Source of the DNA: Neelides folsomi
Taxonomy: Eukaryota; Arthropoda; Collembola; Neelipleona; Neelidae
NCBI GenBank assembly: GCA_034687125.1
Contig: JAQGBZ010000221.1
Location: forward strand, 1 to 64,000
DNA: 64,000 nucleotides
Reading direction: 5' to 3'
In this document: positions 47,771 through 59,181 of the stretch, in pieces
Layout of the letters: every line of letters begins with the position of its first letter
Numbering within the stretch: position 1 is the first letter of the stretch
Made by a program: the position numbers and the translations under genes
The notes under the pieces: generated by a model
Seen by the model: the letters and a program-made list of their open reading frames with translations, nothing else
What the model was told of the DNA's origin: nothing
Databases searched by the model: none

Positions 47771-49107
47771 TATTTGAATGTTTCGTGCAAAACGCGGAGA
47801 ATTTTGAAATTTCGAGTTTCCATTTTGACTTTCGTGCGCATGGGAAATGAGCCCGGGCGCGGCATTTGGAGACTGCGCAGGAAACGGACGCGCCGAGTTT
47901 GAAACATTCCGCGCATGCGGACTTGGACGCGCTCAAAACGGCTTCGTCCAATCCACGCAGGCGTGCTCCGACCAAAACGACATCTCCCGCCCAAACGGCG
48001 CAATCTGATAATTTAAAAAATGTTTAAATTCCATTTTTCGTATTTAAATGTTAATTCACCTTGGTGCATCCAAGTTTCCGTCTTTTGAGTCTTTTTCCCC
48101 TTTGGACTTTTCTTTTCCACAAAGTAGGGGCCGAACAAATCGCCGAGAAGGAAAAAGTCGGGCCCTCCGCGGCAGAAAACGCATTCCCAAGGAACTCCAA
48201 CGTCGAACTCAACGCTTCGAACGAGTTCCTTTTTAAATAATATAAAATTTTTCATTATACATTTTGTTTTTAGATCGAAAAAGGGTCCTTTTTTTAAAAT
48301 ATTAAAATAATGAATTTTTTGGTTTTTATTATAAATCCCCAAAGTCTAACCAAGGGAATAAATTTAAATAACAAATGATTTGATTCGTTTTAAAAATTAA
48401 TTTCCAACCCAAAGGGTAAAAAATAAAAATTCACCGCAGTCGATGGGCGCGTAAAGTTTTTGTCCACGGCGTCGATTTCCACCGCCCCGGCGACAACTTT
48501 TAATTTTGGCCCGCCGTTAGGTTTTTTCAAAACGCCCGCCGGCGCTTTTTTCTTTTTGTTCACGACGGCGGGAATCGAAGCGGCCGCCCGTTGCTCCGCC
48601 GCGAGTTTACGCATTCCCGCCTTTGTCCGCGCCACTTTTGAATTTTTCTAAAAAAATTTAATTTTAAATTTCAAAAGCTTTTTAAAAATTAAAAAATTAA
48701 TTTACGTCAATTCTGACTGGAATCATTTTAGTTTTATTCGGAGTCTTCGGTTCCTCCACGAAGCGACTCAGATTGGAAAGAGAATCAACGGCAAACTGAT
48801 GGAATTAAAACAAAATTAGTTTTCCCCTCTTTGATTTTAAATTCAAGACCTCTGAAGACGTTGGTTGTTGATCCATGACGGGTGGAAAGTCAACTGGCTG
48901 CTGAGGTTGCTGCTGCTGTTGATGGTAAAAGTCCTCTGTGGATTCTCCCCAATGGTTCTTGTCCTCGTTGTTCACAACTTGGGGCTGATTGTCGTAGAAC
49001 CCAACAACTCCCTGACTTTGTATTTGAATCGGTTGTTGTTGTTGTTGGTGGTGGTGGTAGTTTCCGTTGTAGTATCCCTCGTACCCTCCGTATCCCCCAA
49101 ACTCCAT
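47766..49107 (-). CDS. Small ePHD-finger protein of the TCF20/RAI1 type
   Basis: 322 aa in 5 exons, 5'->3' on minus: 49107-48850, 48795-48706, 48647-48435, 48228-48060, 48004-47766. The N-terminus is rich in Gly, Tyr, His and Gln (MEFGGYGGYEGYYNGNY, several Gln runs). A basic linker (KNSKVARTKAGM, VVNKKKKAP) follows. The C-terminal ~115 residues form an extended PHD finger: WECVFC at 201-206, LLGDLFGPYF, WMHQDCAVWAGDVVLVGARL, CAECFKLGASVSC, CRARAHFPCA. The order and spacing match the ePHD of TCF20, RAI1 and related nucleosome/chromatin proteins. Unlike those (over 1900 aa in vertebrates) this protein is tiny. The last three exons are GC-rich. A chromatin role is inferred from the domain. The start ATG at 49107 is the only good one in frame. 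Confidence 0.85.
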
Positions 49108-49349
49108 CCCTCCTCCCCCACTCAAGAGATCAACCAGAAAAGGACATTGACAATGACGAGAGAACCAAGATGACTTTTGTGACAATCCAAAAAGTCAACT
49201 CGGCAACTCGGGGCGCGGCAAATTGATTTTCTCTCCCTTCCCTCTTTTTAAATTCAAATCCCACCCTTGGTTTAGTTTGATGATCAACAATGTCTTAGTC
49301 ACCCCGTATGGATTTAAATAAGAGTTTTTGTTAAATTCCAAAGAAGTTA

Positions 49350-49355
49350 TTTATT
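49350..49355 (-). terminator. Poly(A) signal of RpL13A
   Basis: TTTATT on plus (AATAAA on minus) lies 12 bp past the RpL13A stop codon. Confidence 0.6.
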
Positions 49356-49367
49356 TCAAAAGAGGTT

Positions 49368-50310
49368 TTAAAATCCGTATTGGACCATGATCTTCTCGTA
49401 CGGTGCCGTTTGCTTCTTGGCCTTTTCACCAGCAGCAGCCGTCAGCTTCTACTCAAATTAAAAGTTTAAAAAGAACCCTCATTGGAAATGATTTTTAAAT
49501 CTTGAGACTCACCCTCTTGACCTTCCTCGTCTTTTGCCTGATGGCGTTCTTCATGAGTCTCCCACGCTCCAATCGTTTGACAACGTCCGTGTACTTCCAC
49601 CCAACCTCTTTAGCCAAACGGCCCAAGTAGCAATACTGGAATTTAAATTATTAAATTTCATTTCCTTATGGGATTTATCAAATTACTTTTCTTCCGGGTC
49701 GGAGACAAAGGATCCTCATGGCTTGTGGAACAACCACGCGTTTCTTCCTATAATAATAAAATTATTAAAATCCCAATTGATCATGATTAATTTACTTGTC
49801 GTGTGGTGGAGGAATCCCCTCAAACACTTTGAGTCTTTTCATGGCGTCCTTCCCTCGCTCTGTCTTGTACGGGAGCATACCTTTAATTGAAATTAATTAA
49901 AATCTATCCTTATGATTAATTTTATTACCTCTGACGGTCCTTTTAAAGATCTCCGAAGGAGCACGGTAGTGGAAGGGCCCACGTGCGGGATTCACGTTAC
50001 ACCGACGACGAAGAAACTTTAAATACTTCAGTTTGTTCCTGTTGGATTAATTAAATTTAAATTGTAATTAAACAAACACTTGTGGATTTCCAATTTAGTG
50101 ATCTCACCGGTAAAAGTTTCCCGAAATGTTGATGAGTTCGGCCCGGAAGATGATGACCTTGTTGCCCTGCAGGACCGCCTTGGCCACCGTGGCCGACAGC
50201 CTCCCCATCATGTGACCCGCCCCATCGATCCGAAGACACTGGAAAACCAAAAACCGAATTATAACCCGGGTTTTTAATTCTTTTTAATTCACCTTGTGAA
50301 GCCCCGACAT
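49368..50310 (-). CDS. RpL13A: 60S ribosomal protein uL13 (L13a)
   Basis: 202 aa, close to the usual ~203, in 7 exons, 5'->3' on minus: 50310-50293, 50238-50108, 50038-49929, 49880-49796, 49747-49687, 49635-49513, 49448-49368. The first coding exon is only 18 bp (MSGLHK). Diagnostic stretches are [40 protein letters not shown] and [18 protein letters not shown], with a basic C-terminus. It is a structural protein of the large cytosolic subunit near the tunnel exit. Introns are only 48-69 bp. It is divergent from the mitochondrial ribosomal gene bS6m, with 160 bp between start codons. No doubts about identity. Confidence 0.98.
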
Positions 50311-50470
50311 TTCTCTTCACAGCTTCTTGGCCACGACTGAATCAAATTACCACTTTACTCAACAGGCGGCGACTCCCACTCCTTCCACTCTACAATTCAT
50401 ACAAACCACGTGGGCAACTTTCAAATTCAGTAAATTCATCAATTTATTTAAGTTTTAATTTCAATTAAAA
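50311..50470. promoter_or_regulatory. Divergent promoter region, RpL13A / mRpS6
   Basis: Only 160 bp separate the two start codons, so both promoters and 5'UTRs must fit here or overlap. The spacing strongly suggests a shared bidirectional promoter. I see no TATA box. Confidence 0.65.
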
Positions 50471-51021
50471 ATGCCTCTTTACGAGTTGGCTATGATTCTT
50501 CGGAAAATGCCCATAACGGAAACGGCGACGGCCCTCAAAAGACTCTCCACAAAGATTTACGACACCAATGCCGTTTTCTACGGAATCCAAAACCTCGGCA
50601 TGAGAAAACTCCCATTTATCCAAACGAGGCACTCGATGAAAAACACCGAAGCGAGGTTTTAAACTAAAAATTAATTCATTTAGATGGTAAATTAAATAAA
50701 TTCGTTTTTAGTTTTTTTGTTCTCAAATTTGATGCCCCTCCTGACGCCCTCAGCTTCATCATTGACGAATTCAAAAGAGATTTAGACGTGGTTCGATCAG
50801 GAGTTAAAAACATTGGGTAAATTAATTAAATATTTTAACATTAAATAAAAATTAATGAGTTAATGATTAATAGGGAAACTGATAAGTTTGAGTGCACGCT
50901 TGAAGGAGAACTCCAACCGCCTGCATATCGGGAAGACGTCAAATTGCTCTTGGCCGAAGGAAAGAGAAAAGAAAGAAAGAAGTTCGAATTCAAGTCAGGA
51001 CTCGATTACAATCCTTTTTAA
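50471..51021 (+). CDS. mRpS6: Mitochondrial ribosomal protein bS6m
   Basis: 145 aa in 3 exons: 50471-50655, 50712-50816, 50874-51021. The bS6 fold begins at once (MPLYELAMILRKM), with LKRLSTKIYDTNAVFYGIQN and LGMRKLPF, then SFFVLKFDAPPDALSFIIDE. The C-terminal extension (LLAEGKRKERKKFEFKSGLD) is typical of metazoan MRPS6. It is part of the small mitochondrial subunit. As in other MRPS6 proteins there is no obvious cleavable presequence. Poly(A) signal AATAAA is at 51092-51097. Confidence 0.96.
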
Positions 51022-51091
51022 TTTAAAAATTATTTAATTAGCCAAAATATGAAATGTATACAAATGTTAGTCATTTTTTTATATTTTTTTC

Positions 51092-51097
51092 AATAAA
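51092..51097 (+). terminator. Poly(A) signal of mRpS6
   Basis: AATAAA lies 70 bp after the stop codon. Confidence 0.65.
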
Positions 51098-51469
51098 GGA
51101 TGAAATCGATGAAAAATAATGTGGATTGTTAATATTTTGAATTGTTTTTATTCTTGTGCATTTTTAAAACATTTTATAATTTTTTTCCATTTTCCCAACA
51201 TGAAGATTACAAAAAAGTATACGAAAGGGGCGGGGTACGGTTGTAATAAATAAAATGGCAACTTAATTGTAATTACAATAAAACAAAAAAAGACTTGAGC
51301 CTTGAAAATATTCCTCCACTTTTTATAACAAAGACATTTTTCCCTCTCTCAGCCTCTCACTGGGTACAAAAACTGAAAAAAATTAAATTCCGATTCAAAT
51401 AAATTCAATAGATTATAAATTGTGTAAGATTTCCCCCATTTCCCTATTTTAGTGTTAAAAAGCATTAAT

Positions 51470-54400
51470 TCAGCGTTTCATCAAATTCTTAAGAAAGTAA
51501 TGAGCTACATGCGGTGGTTCGTTAACGTGTGAGTAATAATAAAAATGTTTGTAAAGGTGAAGAGGTCGTGTGGTACTTGTTTTAACACCATTAAGCTTAT
51601 TGTGGTTAATCTGATTAGGATTAGTTCTACGGTTAATCTGATTGTGGTTAACTCTACGGTTAATTGTGTTAATTCGTGCAATGGGTCTACTGTGATTCAA
51701 ACGGTTAGTTGGCATTGAAGGCTTCCACTGGTGGTGATTTGCAATTTGTCTCTTGTTAATGTTATTGTTATTAATTGTGGGAATGTTATTGTGATTAACG
51801 GGCATTTGGGCTACCCGTTTTTTAAGCTGGTCATAATTAGGAGCTGGGATTTGTGTTTTGTGATAATTTAAATTCTTCACCTCCTTCGGGACTCCGCCGA
51901 CGATCCTGGAAACTCTCACGATCCCTTGGACGTTCTTGTCAGTTCTCAGTTTCTTGGCCAAGTCCTCAATGTACTTGGGCAGCTTGGCCTCCTTCTTGAT
52001 TGGAATCGGGGCGTGGAAAACCGTCCCCAATGTGTCTGACTTGGATTGGGCCTTTTGTTGGTTCTTTTGCTCGTTGGGTTCAGGGGCAAAGTCCTTGCGG
52101 TACTCTTCGGGAACGTCGTCCTTTTCCAATTCCTTCTGAATGATGGACAAAATGTCGGGGTCAACGTTTGACCCTCCGTATGGGTTATTTTGTTGCTGTT
52201 GCTGTTGTTGAGGTTGCTGTTGGGAAAACAATTGCTGTGTTAATGGAACGTGTTGGTAAGGGAGGTATTGTTGGCCAACTTGGGGAACATGGAAAAATTG
52301 TTGCTGTTGTTGTTGCTGTTGTTGCTGTTGTTGGGGGATGAACAAGGCTTGTTGGCCTCCTTGACTTTGTTGGACATATTGGGTTTGTTGGGTGAATTGC
52401 TGTTGGGGTTGCAAATGGGTGATTTGTTGAGATTGTTGTTGTGGCTGGGAATTGAAATACGATTGGGTTTGTTGGTATTGATGGTGTTGGGTGTTGGGCC
52501 CAGACAAGGAATTGAGTTTGGTTAAAATGTCGTGGTTCCGAATTCCGCTCTCGTTGATGATTTGGACGTTGAGGCCGTTGGGGATTTGGGACCGAAGTTC
52601 CGCCTCGCTCATTCCTTTCGGCTTGATGATCTTTGAAAAATATTTAATTAATTTTAATTGTTTAAATTATTGTTATTGGTTAAAGATAACTTACGGCTGC
52701 AATGTCATGAGTGTCTTTGATTTTCTAAATTAAAAAAATTAATCAGTTTAATTAAATGGTTTTGATTTTGATTTTAATTCCTCACGTAATATTCTGAAGA
52801 AGGAATGATTTCAATGTTTGATGACCCGAGGGGTTTTTCTGGATAAGACTTGACCGAATTGTAAGGATTTGAAGAATAAGAACTTGTTGGTTTTACAAGA
52901 GCTGGGCTTTTGTACTTGTCGGGTCTGAAGGGTTTGGAAGAGCTTGAAAAGTGTGAAGGGGAAGAAGCGTGTGACAACGACAAGGGCGGCGAGGAAGCCG
53001 CTGTCGAAGACGGGTGATGGAAAGTCAAACCGGCTTTAAAGGTCATGTAGGGCTTTTGTTGGTGCCCGACGGGTTTCCATGAATCGGCAGTGTCCGCAGC
53101 TGCCTCAGCGTCTTTGTTTAAATCCGAACTTCCGTAGTTTTTCCATTCTTCGCCGCTGCTCTTTTCTTTGTTTTTGAACGAAAATCTGAAATTCAAATTG
53201 GGGCAAATTGAGAAATGCCCATCTATTGGACTTCAACTTAAATTAATAATCTTGTTTAAATTAAAACAGATGGCGACACAGAAAGTGCCAAATATATTTT
53301 GTACTCATTCCAACTCTATTAATATTTTTTAATTTTTAAATCAATTACTTGAAAAGCTTGACAAGATCATCAAAGGCGTGTCCGGATCGTGATGGTGGCT
53401 TCATGATCATCATTTGCTCATACGTGGGAGTGGAGGGGCCGGAAAACAAAGTAAAGAGACGATCCCTAGCAGTTGTGAGTTCGTTCAATGAATATTTCCG
53501 CGTCAAATCATCCCAAGTCATCCTTGAATTTATAAAGAATTCATTAAATGAAAATGTTAAAATTAAATTATTCATTAAAACGGGGTTTTACTCATTGGGG
53601 CTGAAGGTGGGTGGAGGAGCCGCGACAGAGAAAAAGGGGGACGATTCCCCAACGACCAAATCTTGAGCTTCTTTGGAATAATGAGTTCCGTACATTGACC
53701 GTCCTTCAGGTCTTTTCGTCGTCGTGGTCGGCTTTTCAGTTGTTGCTTCTTCAATTACGCCAACGTCCAATCTCCTCTTTTCTGAAGTCTCAAGTGCCCT
53801 ATTTAAATCAATTAATTTAAAATATGCAAATTATCCAATTAGTATTTTAATTGACATTTTTGGAGATTAAAATTTACTTGAGTCGAGAGATGATTTGTTG
53901 AAGGTAAGAAGCATTCATTGATTCTTCACTTCCCTTTTTCTTCCCTTGGTGTTGTTTCTTTTCCCTGCTCTGTCCTGGGTAATCCTCGTACCGCATGGTT
54001 CCATAATATTCTCTCGCGAATGAAGGACTCACCGTCACGGGCTTGAAACCTTAACATGATATGAGTCAAAAAGACATATTTGGATGAGTTTACAAAATTA
54101 TATAAACTGAGAGATAGAAAAAAATCATAATTTATTCATCATTGTAATAGTCGTCCTCGTATTTGTCTCTATTGTAATTTTTAGTATTTTGGGTACCGGA
54201 AGGCGAAGCGAACAAATGCGGTCTTTTCCTGAAATACTCGAGCCCTTCGTCTCCTGTGGGTCGTTGGGATTGATGTTGTTGTGGGGAGTGGTGCGAAGAA
54301 GCTTGGTGATATTGGTCACGCTCACGTGAAGGGAACCGATTGTGTTGTTTCGATGGATCTGGACCAAAGGGATGTGAAGATGGTGACATTGGGTCATCAA

Positions 54401-56320
54401 AAGTGGCCGTGATCCCCGACAAGGAAGAAAGGCCATCATGGAGCATTCCGGTGATTGAACCCGTAACAGATTTTACTTTGGACAAAATCCCACCTTCCTT
54501 TGAATGACCCTTCAATGGAGGAGGTGGCGGCATCAATCCCTATACAAAATTAATACAAAAATTAATACAAAACTAAACACAACATGTAAAAAAGAATGTA
54601 AAATTAATAAAACATAAAATTAATGCAAAAATTAATAAAACAGGTAAAAATTAAAACATTGTTGCATTGTTTTAATAAAGCAAGTAATGCAAGAAAAATC
54701 ATATATGAGAAAAATTTTTTCTTGTTTATTAGACTTATTTGGCTAAAGAGCTTGTAAAGATGAGGTTTTAAGGAATTTGGGGGGATTGGTCATTGAGGGT
54801 TATGGGGATTTAATGAGCAAATGTTTTGATGAACTCGTTTTTTGAATGGTTTCAAGCATGTGGGTATTGGAGGTGCAAGTGGTGTTCGCATTAACTTGGC
54901 CCCGTTAGCAACTTCCTTCCTCGCTCTCACTCTTAGATAGGAAAAACAAGATTCACCTCGACACCCTTTCCATATTCATTTGAAATGAAGAGTCTTTGAA
55001 AAAGTCCAATTCTCGTTTGCCCAAACGAGTTAAGTAAAAGTCAAATCCCATCAGGTGAAAGTCATTTTTCAAAGACGTGATCAATCCAGTTTAAACTCTG
55101 GTTAAATCCCTACCATTAGTCACCAATCACCTACAGTAGCATTAACATTGGCATTAAACTGACTTTGTTCATAATTCCTATAATCATAATAATCCTATCA
55201 TAGGGTTCCTACAGTCGGCCTTCCTACAGTTGGCCTAATGTGAAGAAGCATGAGATTTAAAGAAGCTAATGTTGAGAGCTAATGTTGATAAAAGATAAAG
55301 TTGTTTAAACTCACATAATCCACACGGTCATGTTGGAGTGAAACTCGTCGTTCATTTGGCTTTTCCGTAGTGAGTGAAATGTTCTCGGCCGAGACTCGAT
55401 GATAATCCCGTGTTAAAAGTCCTTCAAATTCACGTTGTTCTCGCGATTCCCCTTTCGGCTTCACGTCCACTTTCTTCCAATCATTCACTCGCCCGTAAAT
55501 CCCAATTGGAGTGAAGAGCTGAAAAGTGTTAATTGGGACGATTACTAATTGAACTAATTGGAGTAATTGGGGCATAATGAGGAAGCTTGAAATTGAACGT
55601 TAGGGTTCATGATCTTAATTACATTTGGAAGATAAAAGTATTTGGAAGCTACAGATAGAAGTAAGGGAGTTATTTGGAAGTAATTAATAGCTTACCTTGT
55701 TGAGTTTGTAAGCGACTGGGGTTGAAGAAGCTGTCGTGGATTGGATAATTAATGGAGTGTAGGGACGTCTTTGTCCGGATGGGACAGGGATCATCATCAT
55801 TTGCCCATTCTTCTTTTCCTTCTTCCTCTTCCTCTCGACCTTTTTGGTTGGAGATGAAGTTGAGGGAGCTGGAGTTGAAGTGCTGGTCACACTGTCTTCC
55901 GTCACAAACTCTACCGATTCTGATGAACCAGAATAGGAACCGAGTTCAGGGGAATTTTCTACAACAACTGGAGCGACAGTGGTGGAGCTGGTCGTAGTTG
56001 TGGTCGTGGTCGAAGCATTTTTAAATATAATTTTTCTTGGGCGGGAACCTGGGGCAAGATTCAAGTTTCGTCTTTTTAAGATTTCCTTCAATGTTGATTT
56101 GCCCTCTGGATTAAAATTAAATTAAAATTGTGATTAAAATTGAATTAAAGATGAATTAAAATTGGATTTAATTGTAAACGATAAATTGTGGTTTGTTTTT
56201 TAATTTCTCACTAAACGAACCTCCTGGTTTTCTAAGTGAGATTGTGACCGAGACGTTGTTGACGGCGAGGGCGAGATGAAGGGCTGCTAGAAAGCAGAGA
56301 GCCAACGTGCCGGCGTTCAT
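51470..56320 (-). CDS. Large secreted Ser/Thr/Gln-rich protein, family not recognised
   Basis: 1069 aa in 10 exons, 5'->3' on minus: 56320-56212, 56105-55696, 55518-55315, 54539-54197, 54049-53878, 53798-53592, 53522-53349, 53185-52786, 52724-52695, 52630-51470. It opens with a clear signal peptide (NAGTLALCFLAALHLALAV). Next come a Thr/Ser stretch (ASTTTTTTTSSTTVAP) and a basic patch (KKVERKRKKEKK), which could be a furin-type site. Pro/Ser/His-rich segments follow, then long Gln runs around plus positions 52190-52330, and an Asn/His/Arg-rich tail. There are almost no Cys and no transmembrane segment after the signal. All phases join. Short ordered-looking blocks include IIKPKGMSEAELRSQIPNGL and LFTPIGIYGRVNDW. 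I infer an extracellular-matrix or cuticle-associated protein; no function is assigned. Confidence 0.8.
54540..55314 (-). other. Long intron of the secreted-protein gene
   Basis: At 775 bp this intron is several times longer than its neighbours. It is AT-rich and holds no extra exon or repeat that I can support. Confidence 0.7.
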
Positions 56321-59181
56321 GTCGAGGTCCTCCGAGCGAGTGAAGCTCTTGGTCCAACGAACCAAAGGAGGAGTTGAGGGTTCACCTGACCCAGTGACAC
56401 ATTGTAACCGGTTTTCTCTGCGAAAGAGAGAAACTTCAGACTCACTACTGCCCTGCTTAAAAAGGGAATCTGGACGAGTCACTTTTACCCACAACGTCGC
56501 TGTTTGAAGCCGCCTTTTTATTAAACCCTCAGCTCAACCCCCAAACCGATCCATTTCACATTCGACGACGACTCTTCGGGTCACCCTTTCGCCGCTCCTA
56601 TAAACTCGTTTCCATTCAAATTCCTCCTCCGAGCCTTTTTGTTTTAATATTAAAACCATCCCCGACCTACTCGTTATAACCCAACCTTTAAACCATTTAA
56701 TTGAGTTTAATTCCTATTTAAACATTAACCAAGAGGGTAATAGTTTATTTGTGAAAATGAATCTTTTTGCTCTTTTTCATTGCGCCATTCTCTTATCATT
56801 ATGGAGAAAACATTTGGAATGAATGTAAAAAAGATGTTTAAAAGAATTAAAACTGGTTAAGAAAAAGCAAATTGAAAAATAATTTTTTTTCTCGCTCATT
56901 TTTTCTTTGTGTAATCTCTGTAACAAGATCCATTTTCCAATGTGAAAATGGGTTCTTGTGGGGATGAAGAGAAAAGCGTAATTGGGAAAAGGTGTAATGG
57001 TTAAAACTTTTCTTCAACACTTTTTGTATAATCAGAAAGTTGAGAACTTTTATCAGTCCTTGTGTCATTGTTCTCTTGAGGTCATGGAGGAACTTGTGGG
57101 AATCAATTGGTAATGAACTCTTTTAACAAGTTCATAACACCATTTGCACTTGCAACCTCCGAATTGAATTCCTATCCTGAAAACGATATCCACAAGACCT
57201 GTTGCCATCCTCGATCCTTTGAATGCATAATTGGAAATTCTCATTGTCAATCTGCATGGATCGTGTTTTTAAAGATTAACTTTTATACAAGTTTAAAAAG
57301 TTGTTTTTTTCCTCAATTATACTTTGTACATAACACATATTGTAAAAATCCAATAAAGGGAAATTTGTGTTATTGTTTAGAAAAATGTTTAATTCTTTTG
57401 AGTTTAATTCTTTAGACAAATTTTTGAGTAATTAGAATGCTTAGATTGTAATTCTTGGATCTATTGTTACAAATTACAAAGTGTAATGTGGAGCGAAGGG
57501 TGATGGCATGATTGGCATATATAAGCACAGCAGTGTGTAATATTCCAAACCATTGAATTTAATAATGAGTCTATTCGTATTAAATTCGCTTCTTTGCCTG
57601 GTAATTTGAGATTCCGTTCTGCTGACACACATAATGTCCATAATACGTCGACCCATGTAATACGTGACATATTCTTTTGTTTTCGGAGGAAATGGCCAAG
57701 CGGATTTGACCTTGTTTGCTTTCTCACACACACAACAGAGCCAGAAGGTTCATATCAATTAAAGCGGTTAATTGGTTTTCTTTTGTTTCCTCCTCAAATT
57801 CCCTCAATAACTCTAACCATTTTTAAGCCCAATAATTATAATTGAGACAATGAATTAAAATATTTTTTATACGTCCAATGACTCAAATGAGGTTTTAATC
57901 AAGTTGACAAATGGGGGTTCATTTTTGCATATTTTATTGAGTCTCGTCTTGCATTAATTGTGGTCAACTTTCACACAGAGACACGAGGTAACGAATAAGG
58001 TGGAAAGGTCGAGGATTTTTACAATTTGTTGTAAACAGCATCCCAATCAGTCACGAAAAGTTTGTCAAGTTCAAGTGGAGTTCAAGAAATGAAAGAAATA
58101 TAAAAACGAGCCAAAAACGCCTCGTTGTTGTCGAGCTTTCTAAATGTGCTGCTGGCAAAACCATATATATATATATATGTTTGTTAACAGTATGCTAAAG
58201 GTTAAAACGTCTCGCAATTTAATGCCAATTTAATAGACTTTTAAATGTTTCCCAAAGCCTTTTACATAAAAGCTCGAATTAAAATTGAAATTGTGTCTCA
58301 TGCGTAAAAGCGTATGAATTGTATAAATCATTGGGATGAATAAATGCAATGATTTATGGTAATTCAAAGATATGCGGATGTGAATCAATCAAATGAAGGT
58401 TTTAATTGATGAAATGGACCTTTTATTGTGCGCATAATTTTAATGACGAATAAAAGTCACCATATTTTTGTCAAACCCAAAAGGAATAAATTCAAGTTTA
58501 ATATTTCCTGACGTCAATGGGGAACATGATGGGGATTTAAACGTCATTAATTCAATTTGTCAATTGTTTGTATGATGGTTTGGATAAAATCGGTGTTGGT
58601 GTGTCGGCCTCGTTCTTGTACCCGGACCTTCTCTTTGGTTTTACTTGTTGAATCTAACGGAGATTGTTGAGGACATTCAACAATACACCCAACCTCCGCG
58701 CATGAACTCACTCTACAACCTTGCCCAACTCTACATAAAGTTGGCCAACCAAACCAACTCAACAAGTGATTTCTCACAATTTAATTTAAAAATTCATTTA
58801 TTTTGCAGTTTAAAATTTAAACAATGACTGTAATAACAAGTTAATGATGTTCAAAGAATATTTAACTGAATAAAATTAATTTATTTTAAAAAATAATTTT
58901 TAAATTGACATTTTAAATGGTTTTAAATGATTCATCAATTTGATTAAACTCATTAATTAAAAAATGAATGACATAATTTTAAATGCATTAAAAAGTACAA
59001 TTTAGACTTTAATACAATTAAAAGAACATAATTATTTGTGAGTAGATCTTGGAATGATGTGATGGTGAGTTGGGTGTGTGTGTGTGGTTGGGCTAGGTTT
59101 TTGTCTGGTTGGGGTGTTGGGTGTGAGTGGGAGTGGGTTACACGGATGTGTCTACACATCCGGGTTCATTACTGCCCTGCC
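56321..59181. other. Intergenic region between two divergent genes
   Basis: It should hold the promoters of the secreted protein (-) and the Regnase gene (+). A frame at 58645-58827 (EIVEDIQQYTQPPRMNSLYN) reads like protein but has no ATG context, partner exon or family match. An (AT)8 microsatellite is at 58163-58178. Nothing else is supported. Confidence 0.5.
58163..58178. repeat. (AT)8 microsatellite
   Basis: Eight uninterrupted AT units. Confidence 0.9.

Noticed and set aside
52250-52525. Leu-rich plus-strand frame (poly-Leu)
   Set aside because: It is the antisense of the Gln-repeat coding region of the secreted protein.
57107-57845. Frames in the secreted-protein/Regnase intergenic gap
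   Set aside because: They show no family resemblance, low-complexity AT-driven residues and no splice partners.
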